From: Arthrobacter sp. MA-N2
GTDB taxonomy: Bacteria; Actinomycetota; Actinomycetes; Actinomycetales; Micrococcaceae
Assembly (NCBI RefSeq): GCF_000517125.1
Contig: NZ_KI912155.1
Span: 3,622,500-3,686,499 of the forward strand
DNA length: 64,000 nt
Direction: 5' to 3'
The notes below the pieces were generated by a model, which made no database searches, was not told the DNA's origin, and was given only the letters and a program-made list of their open reading frames with translations. Below are positions 28,010-38,178 of this stretch, in pieces. A program made the position numbers and the translations under genes. Within the stretch, counting starts at the first letter, position 1; each line of letters starts with the position of its first letter.

Positions 28010-29296
28010 CTAGGCGGACTTATTCCGACGCTTCGCCACGACCTCGTGCGCGATCATGGTGGGCTGGCCCTTCTTGGTCACGGCGTCTGCAGTGATGACG
28101 ACGCTGGCGATGTCGTCCCGGCTCGGAAGATCGAACATCACCGGCAGGAGCACTTCCTCCATGATGGCCCGCAGACCACGGGCGCCGGTACCGCGTTCAA
28201 GGGCTTGGTCGGCGATCGAATCCAGGGCGTCGTCGTCGAACAGGAGCTCCACGCCGTCCAGCTGGAACATCTTCTGGTACTGCTTGATCAGGGCGTTCTT
28301 GGGCTTGGAGAGGATTTGGATGAGTGCCGATCGGTCAAGGTTGGAAACCGTGGTGATTACAGGCAGACGTCCGATGAACTCAGGAATCAGCCCAAACTTG
28401 AGCAGATCCTCCGGCATCACCTCACCGTAACTGTCCACGTTGTCCTTGACCTCATTGAGCGGGGCCCCGAAACCAATGCCCTTGCGGCCTGAGCGCGATC
28501 CAATGATGTCCTCCAAACCGGCAAAGGCCCCGGCAACGATGAACAACACGTTGGTGGTGTCGATCTGGATGAATTCCTGGTGCGGGTGCTTGCGTCCGCC
28601 CTGCGGCGGAACCGAGGCTACCGTGCCTTCCAGGATTTTCAGGAGCGCCTGTTGCACGCCTTCGCCGGACACATCACGCGTGATTGACGGGTTCTCGCTC
28701 TTGCGGGAGATCTTATCAATCTCATCGATGTAGATGATGCCTTGCTCGGCCTTCTTGACGTCGTAGTCCGCGGCCTGGATGAGCTTCAGCAAGATGTTCT
28801 CAACGTCTTCGCCCACGTATCCGGCCTCCGTCAAGGCTGTGGCGTCAGCGACGGCGAACGGTACGTTCAAGCGGCGCGCCAAGGTCTGGGCCAAGTAGGT
28901 CTTGCCGCAGCCAGTGGGGCCGATCAGGAGGATATTGGATTTGGCGATCTCCACGTCCTCGTGGTGTCCGCCCTCGCCAAGACCGGTCTTTGGTGCGTGG
29001 CCTGCCTGGATGCGCTTGTAGTGGTTGTAGACCGCGACGGCGAGGGAGCGTTTTGCGGGCTCCTGGCCAATGACGTATTCCTGGAGAAAATCGAAGATCT
29101 CCCGCGGTTTGGGCAACTCGAAACTACCAAGATCCGATACTTCCGCGAGTTCCTCTTCGATGATCTCGTTACAGAGTTCGATGCACTCGTCGCAGATGTA
29201 TACGCCGGGCCCGGCAATCAGCTTCCGAACCTGCTTTTGGCTCTTTCCGCAGAAAGAACACTTCAGCAGATCCGTGCTCTCGCCAATCCGAGCCAT
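28010..29296 (-). CDS. clpX: ATP-dependent Clp protease ATP-binding subunit ClpX
   Basis: ClpX unfolds substrates and feeds them to ClpP. The 428-residue protein has the N-terminal C4 zinc domain (CSFCGKSQ... CDECIELC), Walker A GPTGCGKT near residue 125, Walker B YIDEIDK, the pore loop GYVGEDVE, and the C-terminal small AAA+ domain. ATG 29296 is chosen: it begins the conserved MARIGES core and has AAGGG eight nucleotides upstream. It follows the clpP pair on the same strand. Confidence 0.98.
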   Translation of the reverse strand: MARIGESTDLLKCSFCGKSQKQVRKLIAGPGVYICDECIELCNEIIEEELAEVSDLGSFELPKPREIFDFLQEYVIGQEPAKRSLAVAVYNHYKRIQAGHAPKTGLGEGGHHEDVEIAKSNILLIGPTGCGKTYLAQTLARRLNVPFAVADATALTEAGYVGEDVENILLKLIQAADYDVKKAEQGIIYIDEIDKISRKSENPSITRDVSGEGVQQALLKILEGTVASVPPQGGRKHPHQEFIQIDTTNVLFIVAGAFAGLEDIIGSRSGRKGIGFGAPLNEVKDNVDSYGEVMPEDLLKFGLIPEFIGRLPVITTVSNLDRSALIQILSKPKNALIKQYQKMFQLDGVELLFDDDALDSIADQALERGTGARGLRAIMEEVLLPVMFDLPSRDDIASVVITADAVTKKGQPTMIAHEVVAKRRNKSA

Positions 29297-29480
29297 GTGG
29301 GAATCCCTTCGTTTCATGCGGGTGGTGCAGCCCCGTACCAATCCGCCGAATTGGCGGGATCGCAGCGGGGGCGCCACCATGACAACTTCCACTGTAGGAC
29401 ACAATGGGCTGCTTGGGTTGAACCAGAACGCCGATGCGGTCCATATTTCCTGAACCGCACCGGCGTCGAATTCTTACCAG

Positions 29481-30140
29481 TTACCTGGCGATCGCCTGGG
29501 GCTTGATCTTGCGGGAATCGAGCACCTGGTCGATCAATCCATAGTTCATAGCTTCCGCGGCAGTAAGGATCTTGTCGCGCTCGATGTCGTTGTTGACCTG
29601 TTCAGGCGTCCGGCCAGAGTGCTTGGCCAGCGTGTCCTCAAGCCAGGAGCGCATACGCATGACTTCCGCGGCCTGGATCTCAAGATCGGAAGCCTGTCCG
29701 CCCTGGCCGCCGGACAGCGACGGTTGGTGGATCAGAACCCGCGCGTTTGGCAAGGCGAGGCGCTTGCCGGGCGTACCGGCCGCAAGCAGAACAGCGGCCG
29801 CACTCGCCGCCTGGCCCAGGCAAACGGTCTGGATCTCCGGACGAATGTACGTCATGGTGTCGTAGATCGCAGTCATAGCGGTGAACGAGCCACCCGGGGA
29901 GTTGATGTACAGAGTGATGTCACGGTCCGGGTCCGTGGACTCGAGCACCAACAGCTGGGCCATGATGTCGTCAGCGGAAGCGTCGTCAACCTGAACACCG
30001 AGGAAGATGATGCGGTCCTCAAAAAGCTTGGTGTACGGGTCCTGGCGCTTGAAGCCGTAGGGGGTCCGCTCCTCGAACTGCGGGAGGACGTAGCGGCTGG
30101 ACGGGAGATTACCGGCAGACCATCCAAAGTTGTAATTCAT
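29481..30140 (-). CDS. clpP2: ATP-dependent Clp protease proteolytic subunit ClpP2
   Basis: A 219-residue ClpP peptidase with the serine triad: Ser in GQAASAAA near residue 110, His in VLIHQPS near 135, Asp in NNDIERDK near 185. The N-terminal pro-region (to about residue 20) should be cleaved. The order clpP1-clpP2-clpX with two different ClpPs is the actinobacterial arrangement, where both subunits form a mixed tetradecamer. Confidence 0.97.
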   Translation of the reverse strand: MNYNFGWSAGNLPSSRYVLPQFEERTPYGFKRQDPYTKLFEDRIIFLGVQVDDASADDIMAQLLVLESTDPDRDITLYINSPGGSFTAMTAIYDTMTYIRPEIQTVCLGQAASAAAVLLAAGTPGKRLALPNARVLIHQPSLSGGQGGQASDLEIQAAEVMRMRSWLEDTLAKHSGRTPEQVNNDIERDKILTAAEAMNYGLIDQVLDSRKIKPQAIAR

Positions 30141-30176
30141 TTTATTGCTCCTGATCTGAATGTTTCTTAGTGCCGG

Positions 30177-30824
30177 TTACTTCTCGGAATTCTCGGAATT
30201 CGAAGCATTGGCCGTTCCGCCGCCGCCGGCGACCGATCCCGCGTGTGCGGCGATCTTGTCGAAGAAGCCGTACTCGAGCGCGTCGACCGCTGTGAACCAC
30301 TTGTCGCGGTCGTTGTCCTTGAGGATGGTCTCGACGGTCTGGCCGGTCTGTTCGGCGGTCAACTCCGCCATGACCTTCTTCATGTGCAGGATCAACTCGG
30401 CCTGAATCTTGATGTCCGACGCCGTGCCACCGATACCGCCGGAAGGCTGGTGCATCAGGATGCGGGCGTTGGGCGTGGCGTACCGCTTGCCCTTGGTGCC
30501 CGAAGAGAGAAGGAACTGGCCCATGGAGGCCGCCAGTCCGGTGGCAACGGTTACGACGTCGTTCGGAATGAACTGCATGGTGTCGTAAATAGCCATGCCT
30601 GCGGTCACCGAGCCGCCAGGAGAGTTGATGTACAGGTAGATGTCCTTCTCCGGGTCTTCAGCCGAGAGGAGGAGGAGCTGGGAGCAGATCGCGTTGGCAT
30701 TCTCGTCGCGGACTTCGGATCCGAGCCAGATGATGCGCTCTTTCAGCAGGCGGTTGTAGATGTAATTGTCTTGGGCCGCTGGATCGACGGTTGCCATCCG
30801 GGGAGCCCCTGCTTGCTGTGACAT
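30177..30824 (-). CDS. clpP1: ATP-dependent Clp protease proteolytic subunit ClpP1
   Basis: A 215-residue ClpP subunit with Ser in GLAASMGQF, His in ILMHQPSGG and Asp in LKDNDRDKW. It has a Gly/Asn/Ser-rich C-terminal tail. The stop lies 36 nt before clpP2, so the pair is one operon. It pairs with ClpP2 and ClpX in regulated proteolysis. Confidence 0.97.
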   Translation of the reverse strand: MSQQAGAPRMATVDPAAQDNYIYNRLLKERIIWLGSEVRDENANAICSQLLLLSAEDPEKDIYLYINSPGGSVTAGMAIYDTMQFIPNDVVTVATGLAASMGQFLLSSGTKGKRYATPNARILMHQPSGGIGGTASDIKIQAELILHMKKVMAELTAEQTGQTVETILKDNDRDKWFTAVDALEYGFFDKIAAHAGSVAGGGGTANASNSENSEK

Positions 30825-30994
30825 AAGTACTTACCTCTCGCTGGTGACAGGGCCATTGCTGAACTTGCCATCCCTGATCTTCACTACTTGGACACTAACC
30901 GTTTTCCACGGCGATTTGTTCTCCCAAATCGCGCTGTTCGCTGACGGCGCACGATTGCGGAAGGGCGCGCTTTCCATGCTTTCCGGGCTTAAAC

Positions 30995-31032
30995 CAAGCC
31001 GCCCCCGGATCCTAGGATCCGGGGGCGGCTTG
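30995..31032 (-). terminator. Perfect 38-nt palindrome downstream of tig
   Basis: Nineteen-base arms (caagccgcccccggatcct and its complement) meet without a loop; the arms would form a stem of about 17 bp with a small hairpin turn. It lies between the tig stop and clpP1, so it separates tig from the clp operon. No long T-run follows. Confidence 0.8.
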
Positions 31033-31040
31033 AGGCAAAA

Positions 31041-32411
31041 CTAGAACTTCACTGCGGCAGGATCGTCGCTCGGAACAACGTCTGCTTCTTCGGCTTCCTC
31101 GACAACGGAAGCCTCTTCGCCTGCGGGGCGCACGAAGTCGCTCAGGTCGACCTTGTTGCCTTCGGAGTCCACAACCTCGGCCTGGCCAAGGACAACCGCG
31201 AGAGCCTTGCGGCGGCGAACCTCGGAAACCATCATGGGTACCTGGCCGCTCTGATCGATGATCTGGGCGAACTGGTTGGGGTCCATGCCGTACTGGCTTG
31301 CCGTGCTGACGATGTAGTCGATCAGCTCGTTCTGGCTGACGCTCACGTCTTCCTTGTCGGCAATAGCGTCAAGGATGATCTCGTTCTGGAAGGCACGGGC
31401 AGCGTTGGCCTTGACCTCGGCGCGGTGCTCTTCGGTGTCGTGGTCGCCTTCGCCGTGTGCGTTCTCCGGGTTGAAGTGCTGCTCGAGCTGCTCTTCAACA
31501 ACGGAGTCCGGAACCGGGACCTCGATGATTTCCACGAGCTTGTCGAGGACCTTGTCGCGGGCTTCGACGCCCTGGCCGACGACCTTCGACTGAGCAGCCT
31601 GCTTGGCTAGGTCTTCACGCAGTTCGGCAAGGGTGTCGAACTCGGATGCCAACTGGGCGAAGTCGTCGTTGGCCTCAGGAAGCTCGCGCTCCTTGACGGT
31701 CTTGACGACGACCTTGACCTGGGCTTCCTCGCCGGCGTGGTCGCCGCCGACCAGCGTGGTGTTGAAGATTGCTTCCTCGTCGGCGGAAAGGCCGGTGACG
31801 GCCTCGTCCAGGCCCTCAAGCATGGTGCCTGCGCCCACCTGGTAGGAAAGCCCGGTAGCCGAGTCGATTTCGGAGCCGTCGATCGTAGCGGTGATGTCGA
31901 TCGTCAGGAAGTCGCCATCGGCGGCCGGGCGGTCAACGGACTTCAGCGTGCCGAAGCGGCCGCGGAGTTCGTCCAGCGCCTTGTCGACGTCGGCGTCGGA
32001 GGAGTCCGCTGCGGCAACCTCGACCTTGATGCCGGCGTAGTCGGGGAGTTCGACCTCGGGGCGGACGTCGATCTCGACCTGGAACTTCAGCTCACCGTCG
32101 GTCGAGGTCGGGTCCGGAACCTCCGTGATCTCAACCTCGGGACGGCTCAGCGGGCGAACGCCGGTTTCCTGCACGGCAGCCTGGTACCAGCCGTTTAGGC
32201 CATCGTTGATGGCGGTCTCCAAGACATAGCCACGGCCAACGCGCTGGTCAACCAGCTTCGCGGGAACCTTGCCCTTGCGGAACCCGGGAACCTGGATCTG
32301 CGAAGCAACGGTCTTGTAAGCGGCGTCGATGCTCGGCTTCAGTTCCTCAAAGGGAACCTCAACGTTGAGCTTGACCCGCGTGGCGGTGAGGTTCTCGACA
32401 GCGCTCTTCAC
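31041..32411 (-). CDS. tig: Trigger factor (ribosome-associated chaperone / PPIase)
   Basis: The 456-residue trigger factor binds L23 at the exit tunnel through GFRKGKVP near residue 45, has an FKBP-type PPIase domain around 155-240, and a long helical C-terminal chaperone domain. The last 40 residues are acidic. The start is a GTG at 32411 with AGGAG ten nucleotides upstream. It has its own unit ahead of clpP1-clpP2-clpX. Confidence 0.97.
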   Translation of the reverse strand: MKSAVENLTATRVKLNVEVPFEELKPSIDAAYKTVASQIQVPGFRKGKVPAKLVDQRVGRGYVLETAINDGLNGWYQAAVQETGVRPLSRPEVEITEVPDPTSTDGELKFQVEIDVRPEVELPDYAGIKVEVAAADSSDADVDKALDELRGRFGTLKSVDRPAADGDFLTIDITATIDGSEIDSATGLSYQVGAGTMLEGLDEAVTGLSADEEAIFNTTLVGGDHAGEEAQVKVVVKTVKERELPEANDDFAQLASEFDTLAELREDLAKQAAQSKVVGQGVEARDKVLDKLVEIIEVPVPDSVVEEQLEQHFNPENAHGEGDHDTEEHRAEVKANAARAFQNEIILDAIADKEDVSVSQNELIDYIVSTASQYGMDPNQFAQIIDQSGQVPMMVSEVRRRKALAVVLGQAEVVDSEGNKVDLSDFVRPAGEEASVVEEAEEADVVPSDDPAAVKF

Positions 32412-32479
32412 AGTCTAAGTACTCCTGGTTTTGTGGGATGGGGTTCTGCCGCGCCCCGGATCGGGACAGGCACACAGAG

Positions 32480-32554
32480 TCGGGGTGACAGGATTTGAAC
32501 CTGCGACTTCCTGCTCCCAAAGCAGGCGCTCTAGCCAAGCTGAGCTACACCCCG
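32480..32554 (-). tRNA. tRNA-Pro (TGG)
   Basis: The minus strand folds as a 75-nt cloverleaf: acceptor CGGGGTG/CACCCCG, anticodon arm CTGCTTTGGGAGCAG with anticodon TGG, T-arm GGTTCAAATCC. Discriminator A; CCA is not encoded. Confidence 0.95.
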
Positions 32555-32706
32555 TGAATGCACAGGACAGTCTACGGGTATCTAGCCGGAGAATGCACAT
32601 TTGACACTTGGCCCCTGAATTAGGTTTAGTTATATCCGGCTTCAACAGCCGCCGGAAAGATGCGCGGAACACCCGGAAGTTCATAAAGGTGCATGCAGTC
32701 TTGTCC

Positions 32707-32780
32707 GGGGACGTAGCTTAATGGTAAAGCCTCAGTCTTCCAAACTGATTACGCGGGTTCGATTCCCGTCGTCCCCTCCA
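32707..32780 (+). tRNA. tRNA-Gly (TCC)
   Basis: Acceptor GGGGACG pairs with CGTCCCC. The anticodon loop is CTTCCAA with TCC, and the T-arm is GGGTTCGATTCCC. The 71-nt body is followed by an encoded CCA (32778-32780), unlike the other tRNAs in this window. Confidence 0.95.
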
Positions 32781-32785
32781 CGGAA

Positions 32786-32813
32786 CGAAGGGCCCCTCAC
32801 CAGGGGCCCTTCG
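32786..32813 (+). terminator. Terminator of tRNA-Gly
   Basis: A 12-bp stem CGAAGGGCCCCT/AGGGGCCCTTCG with a CACC loop is followed by TCGTTTC, five nucleotides after the CCA end of tRNA-Gly. Confidence 0.88.
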
Positions 32814-32859
32814 TCGTTTCTGCGTTGTTTCCTGCGTGTTTGCGGGGCGGGGCCGAACG

Positions 32860-33759
32860 TCAGCTCTGGCAGCCCGGGCACCAGTAGAGCTTGCGCGCAC
32901 CGATTTCAGCCATCCCCACGGTCTCACCACAGCGACGGCAGGGCTGGCCCTGCCGCTTGTAGACAAAGTGGGCTTCGCCGTCGAGCGCTCCGGCGTTTCC
33001 GCCGCTCCAAAGCGCCGCAGGGGTCGTAACAATCCGCCCGTCCCGGACGCCGTCGGACATGGCGGCCACGGTGTCGTCCCACAGAAGTCCGGCGGTTTCA
33101 GCATCCAGGGAACTGCCGGAAGCCCATGGATCAATGCGTTGCCGGAAGAGCACTTCCGCGCGGTAGATGTTGCCGATTCCGGCTACCACGGATTGATCCA
33201 TCAGGAGGAGCCCGACGGCGGTCTTGCGGCGCCGCACGCGTCGCATGAACTCCTCGCGGTTTCCCGGGAGGTTGTGAAGGGGATCGGTACCCAGACGGGC
33301 GAGGACAGCCGCCACCTCCGCCTCGGTGATCGCCGCACAGGTAGTGGCTCCCCGCAAGTCCGCCCAGCCGTTCGCCGAGACGAGGCGGACACGCACGGCA
33401 CCTACCGGCTCGGGCGGCCCCGAGTAGCTGATTCCTGCGTCCGGCCCGGCATCCGGTGAAAAAGCCTCCCGCTCGCCGATCCGCCGGGGAGCCCCGATAC
33501 TCGAGGCTCCCCGGAAGGATTCGTCACCGCCGAAATTCCACGCGCCATAGAGACCCAAATGGACATGCAGAACCACGCCATGGTCAAAGCGGAGGAAGAG
33601 CTGCTTGCCGTGCGCCATTGCTTCCAGCAGCTCATGACCGTCCAAGAGGGACGCACCCGCGGTGAAACGCCCTTGTGGACTGGAAACCCCCAGCGCGTGG
33701 CCGGCGAAAACATCCTGGAACTGACGCGCCAGGCGATGGATGGAATGCCCCTCAGGCAC
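32860..33759 (-). CDS. nei2: Endonuclease VIII-like DNA glycosylase (Nei2 type)
   Basis: The 299-residue Fpg/Nei protein starts (M)PEGHSIHRLAR, typical of the actinobacterial Nei2 group, which removes oxidised pyrimidines. The H2TH region reads VAGIGNIYRAEVLFRQ near residue 200, and the C-terminal zinc finger is CRRCGE... CPGC. The GTG start shares one base with the rpiB stop, so the two are coupled. The nei2-rpiB pairing matches the M. tuberculosis order (Rv2464c-Rv2465c). Confidence 0.94.
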   Translation of the reverse strand: MPEGHSIHRLARQFQDVFAGHALGVSSPQGRFTAGASLLDGHELLEAMAHGKQLFLRFDHGVVLHVHLGLYGAWNFGGDESFRGASSIGAPRRIGEREAFSPDAGPDAGISYSGPPEPVGAVRVRLVSANGWADLRGATTCAAITEAEVAAVLARLGTDPLHNLPGNREEFMRRVRRRKTAVGLLLMDQSVVAGIGNIYRAEVLFRQRIDPWASGSSLDAETAGLLWDDTVAAMSDGVRDGRIVTTPAALWSGGNAGALDGEAHFVYKRQGQPCRRCGETVGMAEIGARKLYWCPGCQS

Positions 33760-34241
33760 TATGCGACGATTTCGCCGGTGTTTTCATAGGTGGCGATCTT
33801 TCCGATGCGGCGAACGTGGCGTTCGTCATTGCTGAAAGGTTCCTCCAAGAAGGCCTCGATCAGTTCCGTGGCTTCCTCTACGGTGTGCTGGCGGCCGCCC
33901 ACGGCAACCACGTTGGCATCGTTGTGTTCGCGGGCCAGCCTTGCCGTGGACAGGTTCCAGGCAAGTGCGGCGCGAACGCCTTTGACCTTGTTTGCCGCAA
34001 TTTGCTCACCGTTGCCGGACCCGCCCAGGACAATGCCCAATGCATGAACGCCGGCTTTCTGGTCTGCCACCACGGCGGCAGCCGCGTTGATGCAGAACGA
34101 AGGGTAGTCATCCAGGGCGTCGTAAACCTTGGGGCCGTGGTCAACCACATCGTAGCCCTTGGCGGTCAGGTGGCTTACGAGGTGGGCGCTGAGCTCCATG
34201 CCAGCGTGATCCGTAGCAATGTGGACGCGGGGTGTAGTCAC
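33759..34241 (-). CDS. rpiB: Ribose-5-phosphate isomerase B
   Basis: RpiB interconverts ribose-5-phosphate and ribulose-5-phosphate in the pentose phosphate pathway. The 160-residue protein has the N-terminal HIATDHAGMELS, then DHGP, and the phosphate-binding loop VLGGSGNGEQIAANK. The catalytic cysteine of the E. coli enzyme is replaced by Ser in GGSGNG, as in mycobacterial RpiB, where a Glu is the base. The gnd fragment at 63522 belongs to the same pathway. Confidence 0.96.
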   Translation of the reverse strand: MTTPRVHIATDHAGMELSAHLVSHLTAKGYDVVDHGPKVYDALDDYPSFCINAAAAVVADQKAGVHALGIVLGGSGNGEQIAANKVKGVRAALAWNLSTARLAREHNDANVVAVGGRQHTVEEATELIEAFLEEPFSNDERHVRRIGKIATYENTGEIVA

Positions 34242-34378
34242 GGAAAGTCCATTCAGTCTGGCGCGCGAACGCGGCGAAGCCGGGCGCGGCGTTGAGGGAT
34301 GCGGTTCCTAGATTACTAGGACCGGGCCGTTGCCCACCTCTTAAGACGAAGCCGAAAGGCCCGGCGAACTCCCGGCGC

Positions 34379-35380
34379 TCAGGGGGCAGGTGGCTGCTCG
34401 TCGTGCTGGGCCCGTGCCGCGACGCGGTTCAGAATTCCTGCGAGCCGGTCCGCCGTGGCCGAGGTTCCGGCGCTGAAGGCCACCCTGTGGCCGCTGACTT
34501 CGCGGACGACGACGGCGGGTCCGCTGCTCACGAGCATGGCCGTAGCTCCTCCGTGGTGCCGAAGCCCCCATCCGCCGAAGTCGGCGGCCCTGACTTCTTG
34601 GGCTGCCGCGCCCGCGATGTCTACGGCAGGCACGGTCAGGACTCGGAGGACGCCGGCGACAAAGACCTGCACCCCTCCCCTGTCGGCGCGCACCCGGACG
34701 AAGAGGAAACACGCTGCCATCAGGGCGACCACAGCCAGCAACGCGCCGAGCCATGGCAGCGCAATGGCGATCAACGCGGCGGGAAACACGGTGGCCACGC
34801 AGATCATGACGAACACCGAACTCCTCGCGTGGACCCAGAGCAACATGGAATCCTCTGCCAGAGCCGGGTCTTCCGCCAGGCTCCTTTCGGTCTCGAGGGC
34901 GGCATCGTCTTCCGGAGTCCAGTGTGGATCAGGTTTGAAAGCCATCATCATGACCACGCCAAGGGGCAGGGCCGCTCCGGCGCCCAGCGCGAGGACAGTA
35001 GCGTCAACGTGCGAGCTGCGCGCATCGGCAAGGCCTGTTTGTCCTACGAGTCCGGCGGCCAGCACAGCGGTGATGAAGAGGGTCACCATGAGTCCCATGC
35101 CCATCATGACCCGCCGCATGATCACTGGCCTGGCAAGGGGAACGGCCTGGGCGAACACGAGCCAACCCGCCAGGACCAGGAACCCGCCTCCGCCAAAAAC
35201 GTAGGCGGCGAACGGCGCGAAGCTGATTCCGCCGTCGGCGTTCCACGCAATGGCGACCGGATCCGGAAGGTTGTTGCGCAGCATGAGCGCGCACACCGTG
35301 AATGCCGCGGCCAGCAGCAGCGGAAATGCCACCGCAAAGCGGAGTGCCCGGAGGTCCAACGAGTCGCGCATCTTTCCCAT
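34379..35380 (-). CDS. DUF1648-type integral membrane protein
   Basis: The 333-residue protein has seven or so hydrophobic helices in two groups: one at about 10-100 with the DUF1648-like segment PDPVAIAWNADGGIS, one at about 115-240. A soluble C-terminal domain (about 240-333) follows. Its role is unknown; relatives sit near transport or regulatory membrane systems. ATG 35380 is chosen because a -10 box TAGCGT ends seven nucleotides upstream; the longer frame to 35485 runs into the pepN region. Confidence 0.82.
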   Translation of the reverse strand: MGKMRDSLDLRALRFAVAFPLLLAAAFTVCALMLRNNLPDPVAIAWNADGGISFAPFAAYVFGGGGFLVLAGWLVFAQAVPLARPVIMRRVMMGMGLMVTLFITAVLAAGLVGQTGLADARSSHVDATVLALGAGAALPLGVVMMMAFKPDPHWTPEDDAALETERSLAEDPALAEDSMLLWVHARSSVFVMICVATVFPAALIAIALPWLGALLAVVALMAACFLFVRVRADRGGVQVFVAGVLRVLTVPAVDIAGAAAQEVRAADFGGWGLRHHGGATAMLVSSGPAVVVREVSGHRVAFSAGTSATADRLAGILNRVAARAQHDEQPPAP

Positions 35381-35387
35381 GATTCCA

Positions 35388-35393
35388 ACGCTA
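35388..35393 (-). promoter_or_regulatory. -10 box of the DUF1648 gene (leaderless)
   Basis: TAGCGT on the minus strand stands seven nucleotides before the ATG at 35380. Confidence 0.4.
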
Positions 35394-35520
35394 CCCTTGG
35401 CCGGCGACACTATGATCCAGCTTCCTTGCCAAGCCGGCATCGAGTGAAAGAATGACTTCACAGTGCCGGTGCTGGCTGAACCCATCCGGCTTCTTGCAAC
35501 CCATTCTTGGAGGCACCACT

Positions 35521-38082
35521 TTGCCAGGCCTGAACCTGACGCGCACCGAAGCCGGACATCGCGCGGAACTGCTCACCGTGACTTCGTATGACGTCGCCCT
35601 CGACTTGACGAAGGGTGCCACTGTCTTCGGCTCCACCACGGTGGTGAAATTCACGGCCGCCGAAGGTTCCTCGAGCTTCATCGACGCGATCACGGAGACG
35701 GTGCACAGCGTGACGCTCAACGGCACCGAACTTGATCCCGCGGTGGTGTCCGACGGCGTACGCATCCAGCTGCCCGAGCTCGCCGCCGAGAACGAGCTCA
35801 GGATCGTCGCCGATGCGCCGTACATGAACACCGGTGAGGGCCTGCACCGTTTCGTGGACCCCGTCGACAACGAGGTCTACCTGTACACCCAATTCGAGGT
35901 GCCCGATTCCCGCCGCATGTTCGCTGTGTTCGAGCAGCCGGACCTGAAAGCGGCATTCACGTTCACGGTCACCGCACCCTCGCACTGGGACTTGATCTCC
36001 AACTCCCCCACCCCGGTACCCGTGGAAACCACTCCCGGGGACGACGGCGGTGCCCGCTCCGTCTGGCACTTCGCACCCACCCCCCGTATCTCCTCCTATG
36101 TCACCGCCCTGATCGCGGGCCCCTACCAATCGGTCCGCAGCAAGGTCACCAGCTCCGACGGCCGGGTGATCCCGCTCGGTGTGTTCGCCCGCAAATCCCT
36201 CATGCAGTACCTGGACGCCGACAACATCTTCGAACTGACCCGACAAGGTTTCGAGTTCTTCGAGGCCCAGTTCGGCTTCCCGTATCCCTTCGAGAAGTAC
36301 GATCAACTGTTCGTTCCCGAGTTCAACGCCGGCGCCATGGAAAACGCCGGCGCAGTGACAATCCTCGAGGGCTACGTCTTCCGGAGCAAGGTCACCGACG
36401 CCCAGATCGAACGCCGCGCCATCACCGTGCTGCACGAACTGGCCCACATGTGGTTCGGGGACCTCGTGACGATGCGCTGGTGGAACGACCTCTGGCTCAA
36501 CGAGTCCTTTGCCGAGTACATGTCCCACCTCGCCGCAGTCGAGAACACCGAATTTGACCGTGCGTGGACCACTTTCGCTTCCGTGGAGAAGTCCTGGGCG
36601 TACCGGCAGGACCAGCTGCCCACGACGCACCCGATTTTCGCCGAGATCAACGATCTTCAGGATGTCGAGGTGAACTTTGACGGCATCACGTATGCCAAGG
36701 GTGCCTCGGTCCTCAGGCAGCTTGTTGCCTGGGTCGGCCCTGAACAATTCATGGCCGGCGTCCGCGAATACTTCCAGAAACATGCTTGGCAGAACACCGA
36801 ACTCGCGGACCTCATGAAGGAACTCGAGGCCGCGAGCGGCCGCGACTTGGACCAGTGGGGCAAGCTCTGGCTCGAGACCGCAGGCGTCAACACGCTCTCC
36901 CCCGAGCTCGATGTCGACTCCGACGGCACCATTACGTCTTTTGCGATCCGGCAGACAGCCATCGACGAACAGCCCACCCTGCGCCCACACCGCCTCGCCG
37001 TGGGCTTCTACAACCTCTCAACCGAAGGCAAGCTCGAACGCACCCACAGGGAAGAGCTCGACGTCGACGGTCCCCGGACCGATGTCCGTGCCCTTGCCGG
37101 GCTGGCGCGTCCGGACCTGGTACTGCTCAACGACGACGATCTCGCGTATGCGAAGGTCCGCCTTGACCCGGTGTCGCTGGCGACCGCGAAGGCCCACCTG
37201 AAGGACTTCGCCGGCAGCCTCCCGCGAACCCTGGTGTGGGGCTCGGCATGGGATGGCGCCCGCGACGGCGAAACCCCCGCCCGCGGCTACGTTGACTTGA
37301 TCCTGGCCAACATCGCCTCCGAGACCGATTCCTCCGTGATCCTGGTCCAGCTGCGGCAGCTCGCCACCACACTCAGCTACTACGTCGCCGCGGAACACAA
37401 GGAAGCGGCCACCGTAGCTGCCGCGGACAAGCTGTGGGAGCTCGCTTCCACCGTGGCCTCCGGATCGGACGCCCAGCTCCAGTTCGTGAAGTCCTTCGCT
37501 TTGCTCGCCGCCAGCAGTTCCCAACTGGACACCGTCCAGTCGGTCTTGGACGGCGGTACCGTCCTGGACGGCCTCACTGTCGACCAGGACCTGCGTTGGG
37601 AACTCCTGACGTCGCTGGTGGTGGGCAGCCGCGCGGGCCAGGAGCGGATCAACGCCGAACTTGAGCGCGATCACACGGCCAACGGCCAGAATGCTGCCGC
37701 CTTGGCAACAGCCGCCCTCCCCACTCCCGAGGGCAAAGCCGAAGCGTGGAACAAGATTGTTGTGACGGGCGAGCTCTCCAACGCCATCCAAAGCTCCGCC
37801 GTCGCGGGCTTCACCCGGGTGCTGGACACCTCCCTGCTTGAACCGTACGCCGAAAAGTACTTCGAGGCAGTCCCGGAAATTGTCGCCAACCGCACCCACG
37901 CGCTGGCCCAGCAGATCGTCGTCGGACTCTACCCTGCGCAGCTGACCACCCAGGCCACCGTGGATCGCACGGACAAGTTCCTGGCTGAGCTGCAGGCGGA
38001 CAGCAACGCTCTGCGGCGCATGATGCTCGAAAACCGCGACGGCGTCGCCCGCGCCCTCAAGGCCCGCGCGGCAGACGTCTAG
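35521..38082 (+). CDS. pepN: Aminopeptidase N
   Basis: PepN is an M1 zinc aminopeptidase finishing protein degradation below Clp. The 853-residue protein has the GAMEN motif (GAMENAGAV) near residue 270 and the zinc site HELAHMWFGD with the third ligand Glu in LNESFAEY near residue 325. An ERAP1-like C-terminal domain completes it. The TTG start at 35521 is preferred: GGAGG stands seven nucleotides upstream and PGLNLTRTEAGHR is the usual family start. It is the equivalent of Rv2467. Confidence 0.96.
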   Translation: MPGLNLTRTEAGHRAELLTVTSYDVALDLTKGATVFGSTTVVKFTAAEGSSSFIDAITETVHSVTLNGTELDPAVVSDGVRIQLPELAAENELRIVADAPYMNTGEGLHRFVDPVDNEVYLYTQFEVPDSRRMFAVFEQPDLKAAFTFTVTAPSHWDLISNSPTPVPVETTPGDDGGARSVWHFAPTPRISSYVTALIAGPYQSVRSKVTSSDGRVIPLGVFARKSLMQYLDADNIFELTRQGFEFFEAQFGFPYPFEKYDQLFVPEFNAGAMENAGAVTILEGYVFRSKVTDAQIERRAITVLHELAHMWFGDLVTMRWWNDLWLNESFAEYMSHLAAVENTEFDRAWTTFASVEKSWAYRQDQLPTTHPIFAEINDLQDVEVNFDGITYAKGASVLRQLVAWVGPEQFMAGVREYFQKHAWQNTELADLMKELEAASGRDLDQWGKLWLETAGVNTLSPELDVDSDGTITSFAIRQTAIDEQPTLRPHRLAVGFYNLSTEGKLERTHREELDVDGPRTDVRALAGLARPDLVLLNDDDLAYAKVRLDPVSLATAKAHLKDFAGSLPRTLVWGSAWDGARDGETPARGYVDLILANIASETDSSVILVQLRQLATTLSYYVAAEHKEAATVAAADKLWELASTVASGSDAQLQFVKSFALLAASSSQLDTVQSVLDGGTVLDGLTVDQDLRWELLTSLVVGSRAGQERINAELERDHTANGQNAAALATAALPTPEGKAEAWNKIVVTGELSNAIQSSAVAGFTRVLDTSLLEPYAEKYFEAVPEIVANRTHALAQQIVVGLYPAQLTTQATVDRTDKFLAELQADSNALRRMMLENRDGVARALKARAADV

Positions 38083-38100
38083 CCGCAGCGCACAAAGCAC

Positions 38101-38141
38101 CGCAAGGGCCCGCTTCCGCTCGCCGGAACCGGGTCCTTGCG
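38101..38141 (+). terminator. Terminator downstream of pepN
   Basis: CGCAAGGGCCCG pairs with CGGGTCCTTGCG (one G-T pair) around a partly paired loop. No long T-run follows. Confidence 0.65.
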
Positions 38142-38166
38142 TATGCGGGGGCGAAAGGACCGCCGC

Positions 38167-38172
38167 TAGACT
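38167..38172 (+). promoter_or_regulatory. -10 box of the osmC-like gene (leaderless)
   Basis: TAGACT stands six nucleotides before the ATG at 38179, and no ribosome site is present. Confidence 0.55.
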
Positions 38173-38178
38173 TTCCGC

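Noticed and set aside
32415..32684. 89-codon minus-strand frame
   Set aside because: It runs through tRNA-Pro and has no supported start.
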